A stretch of DNA of 6,291 bases, taken from contig JBFLVQ010000573.1 of NCBI GenBank assembly GCA_040758525.1, positions 1 through 6,291 of the forward strand, read 5' to 3'. The notes beneath the pieces were generated by a model. That model did no database searches, was not told the origin of the DNA, and saw only the letters and a list, made by a program, of their open reading frames with translations. Shown here in pieces: positions 6,224 through 6,291 of the stretch; the first letter of the stretch is position 1, and every line of letters begins with the position of its first letter. This DNA is from JBFLVQ01 sp040758525 (lineage in GTDB: Bacteria; Acidobacteriota; Blastocatellia; Chloracidobacteriales; JADJPF01). Both the position numbers and the translations under genes were made by a program.

Positions 6224-6291
6224 CATTAGGATAAGCGAGAGCGATAGCAATTAGGCCACAGCCGCAGCTTCTATGGCAAGCACTCCTTCTT

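Noticed and set aside
6251..6289. End of an upstream - strand gene (EGVLAIEAAAVA then TAA), or a + strand start at ATG 6273.
   Set aside because: Only 12 codons are visible on the - strand and 6 on the + strand; nothing distinguishes either from chance.

Overview
The window holds one truncated gene on the + strand (1-327), a remnant end of an IS200/IS605-type element (about 328-501), an apparently gene-free stretch (502-786), and four complete genes that all read leftward on the - strand (787-6180). In transcription order these are a YfiT/DinB-fold protein (6180-5653), a class D12 N6-adenine DNA methyltransferase (5571-4441), an ACSF2/YngI-type acyl-CoA synthetase (4414-2756) and a Ser/Thr protein kinase with an N-terminal zinc ribbon and an unassigned C-terminal domain (2655-787). 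No rRNA, tRNA or CRISPR array was seen.

The organism is a bacterium of moderate GC content. The kinase has a short CxxC...CxxD ribbon ahead of a classic Hanks domain and phrases such as EIVKVLDFGIA and LLYLIMEYLEG. From memory this style is common in Acidobacteriota, and soil Chloroflexota are an alternative. This is a weak inference and no marker gene is present.

The methyltransferase and acyl-CoA synthetase are 26 bp apart, with the synthetase's strong Shine-Dalgarno filling most of the gap, so they are probably co-transcribed. A sigma70-like promoter (5621-5649) lies ahead of the methyltransferase. The kinase is separated from the synthetase by 100 bp that contain a weak hairpin plus T-run and a possible promoter, so it may be a separate unit. 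An exact 15-bp sequence is shared by the leader regions of the methyltransferase and the kinase, in the same orientation and 54-63 nt ahead of each start codon. It could be a common regulatory site.

The proteins do not form a recognised pathway. No restriction enzyme accompanies the methyltransferase inside the window, and no transposase gene accompanies the IS end. The points most worth a second look are the kinase (conserved alpha-C glutamate apparently replaced, novel C-terminal domain), the shared 15-mer, and the solitary IS605 right end lying directly against the stop codon of the first gene. I do not see convincing evidence of a wholly new multi-gene system.
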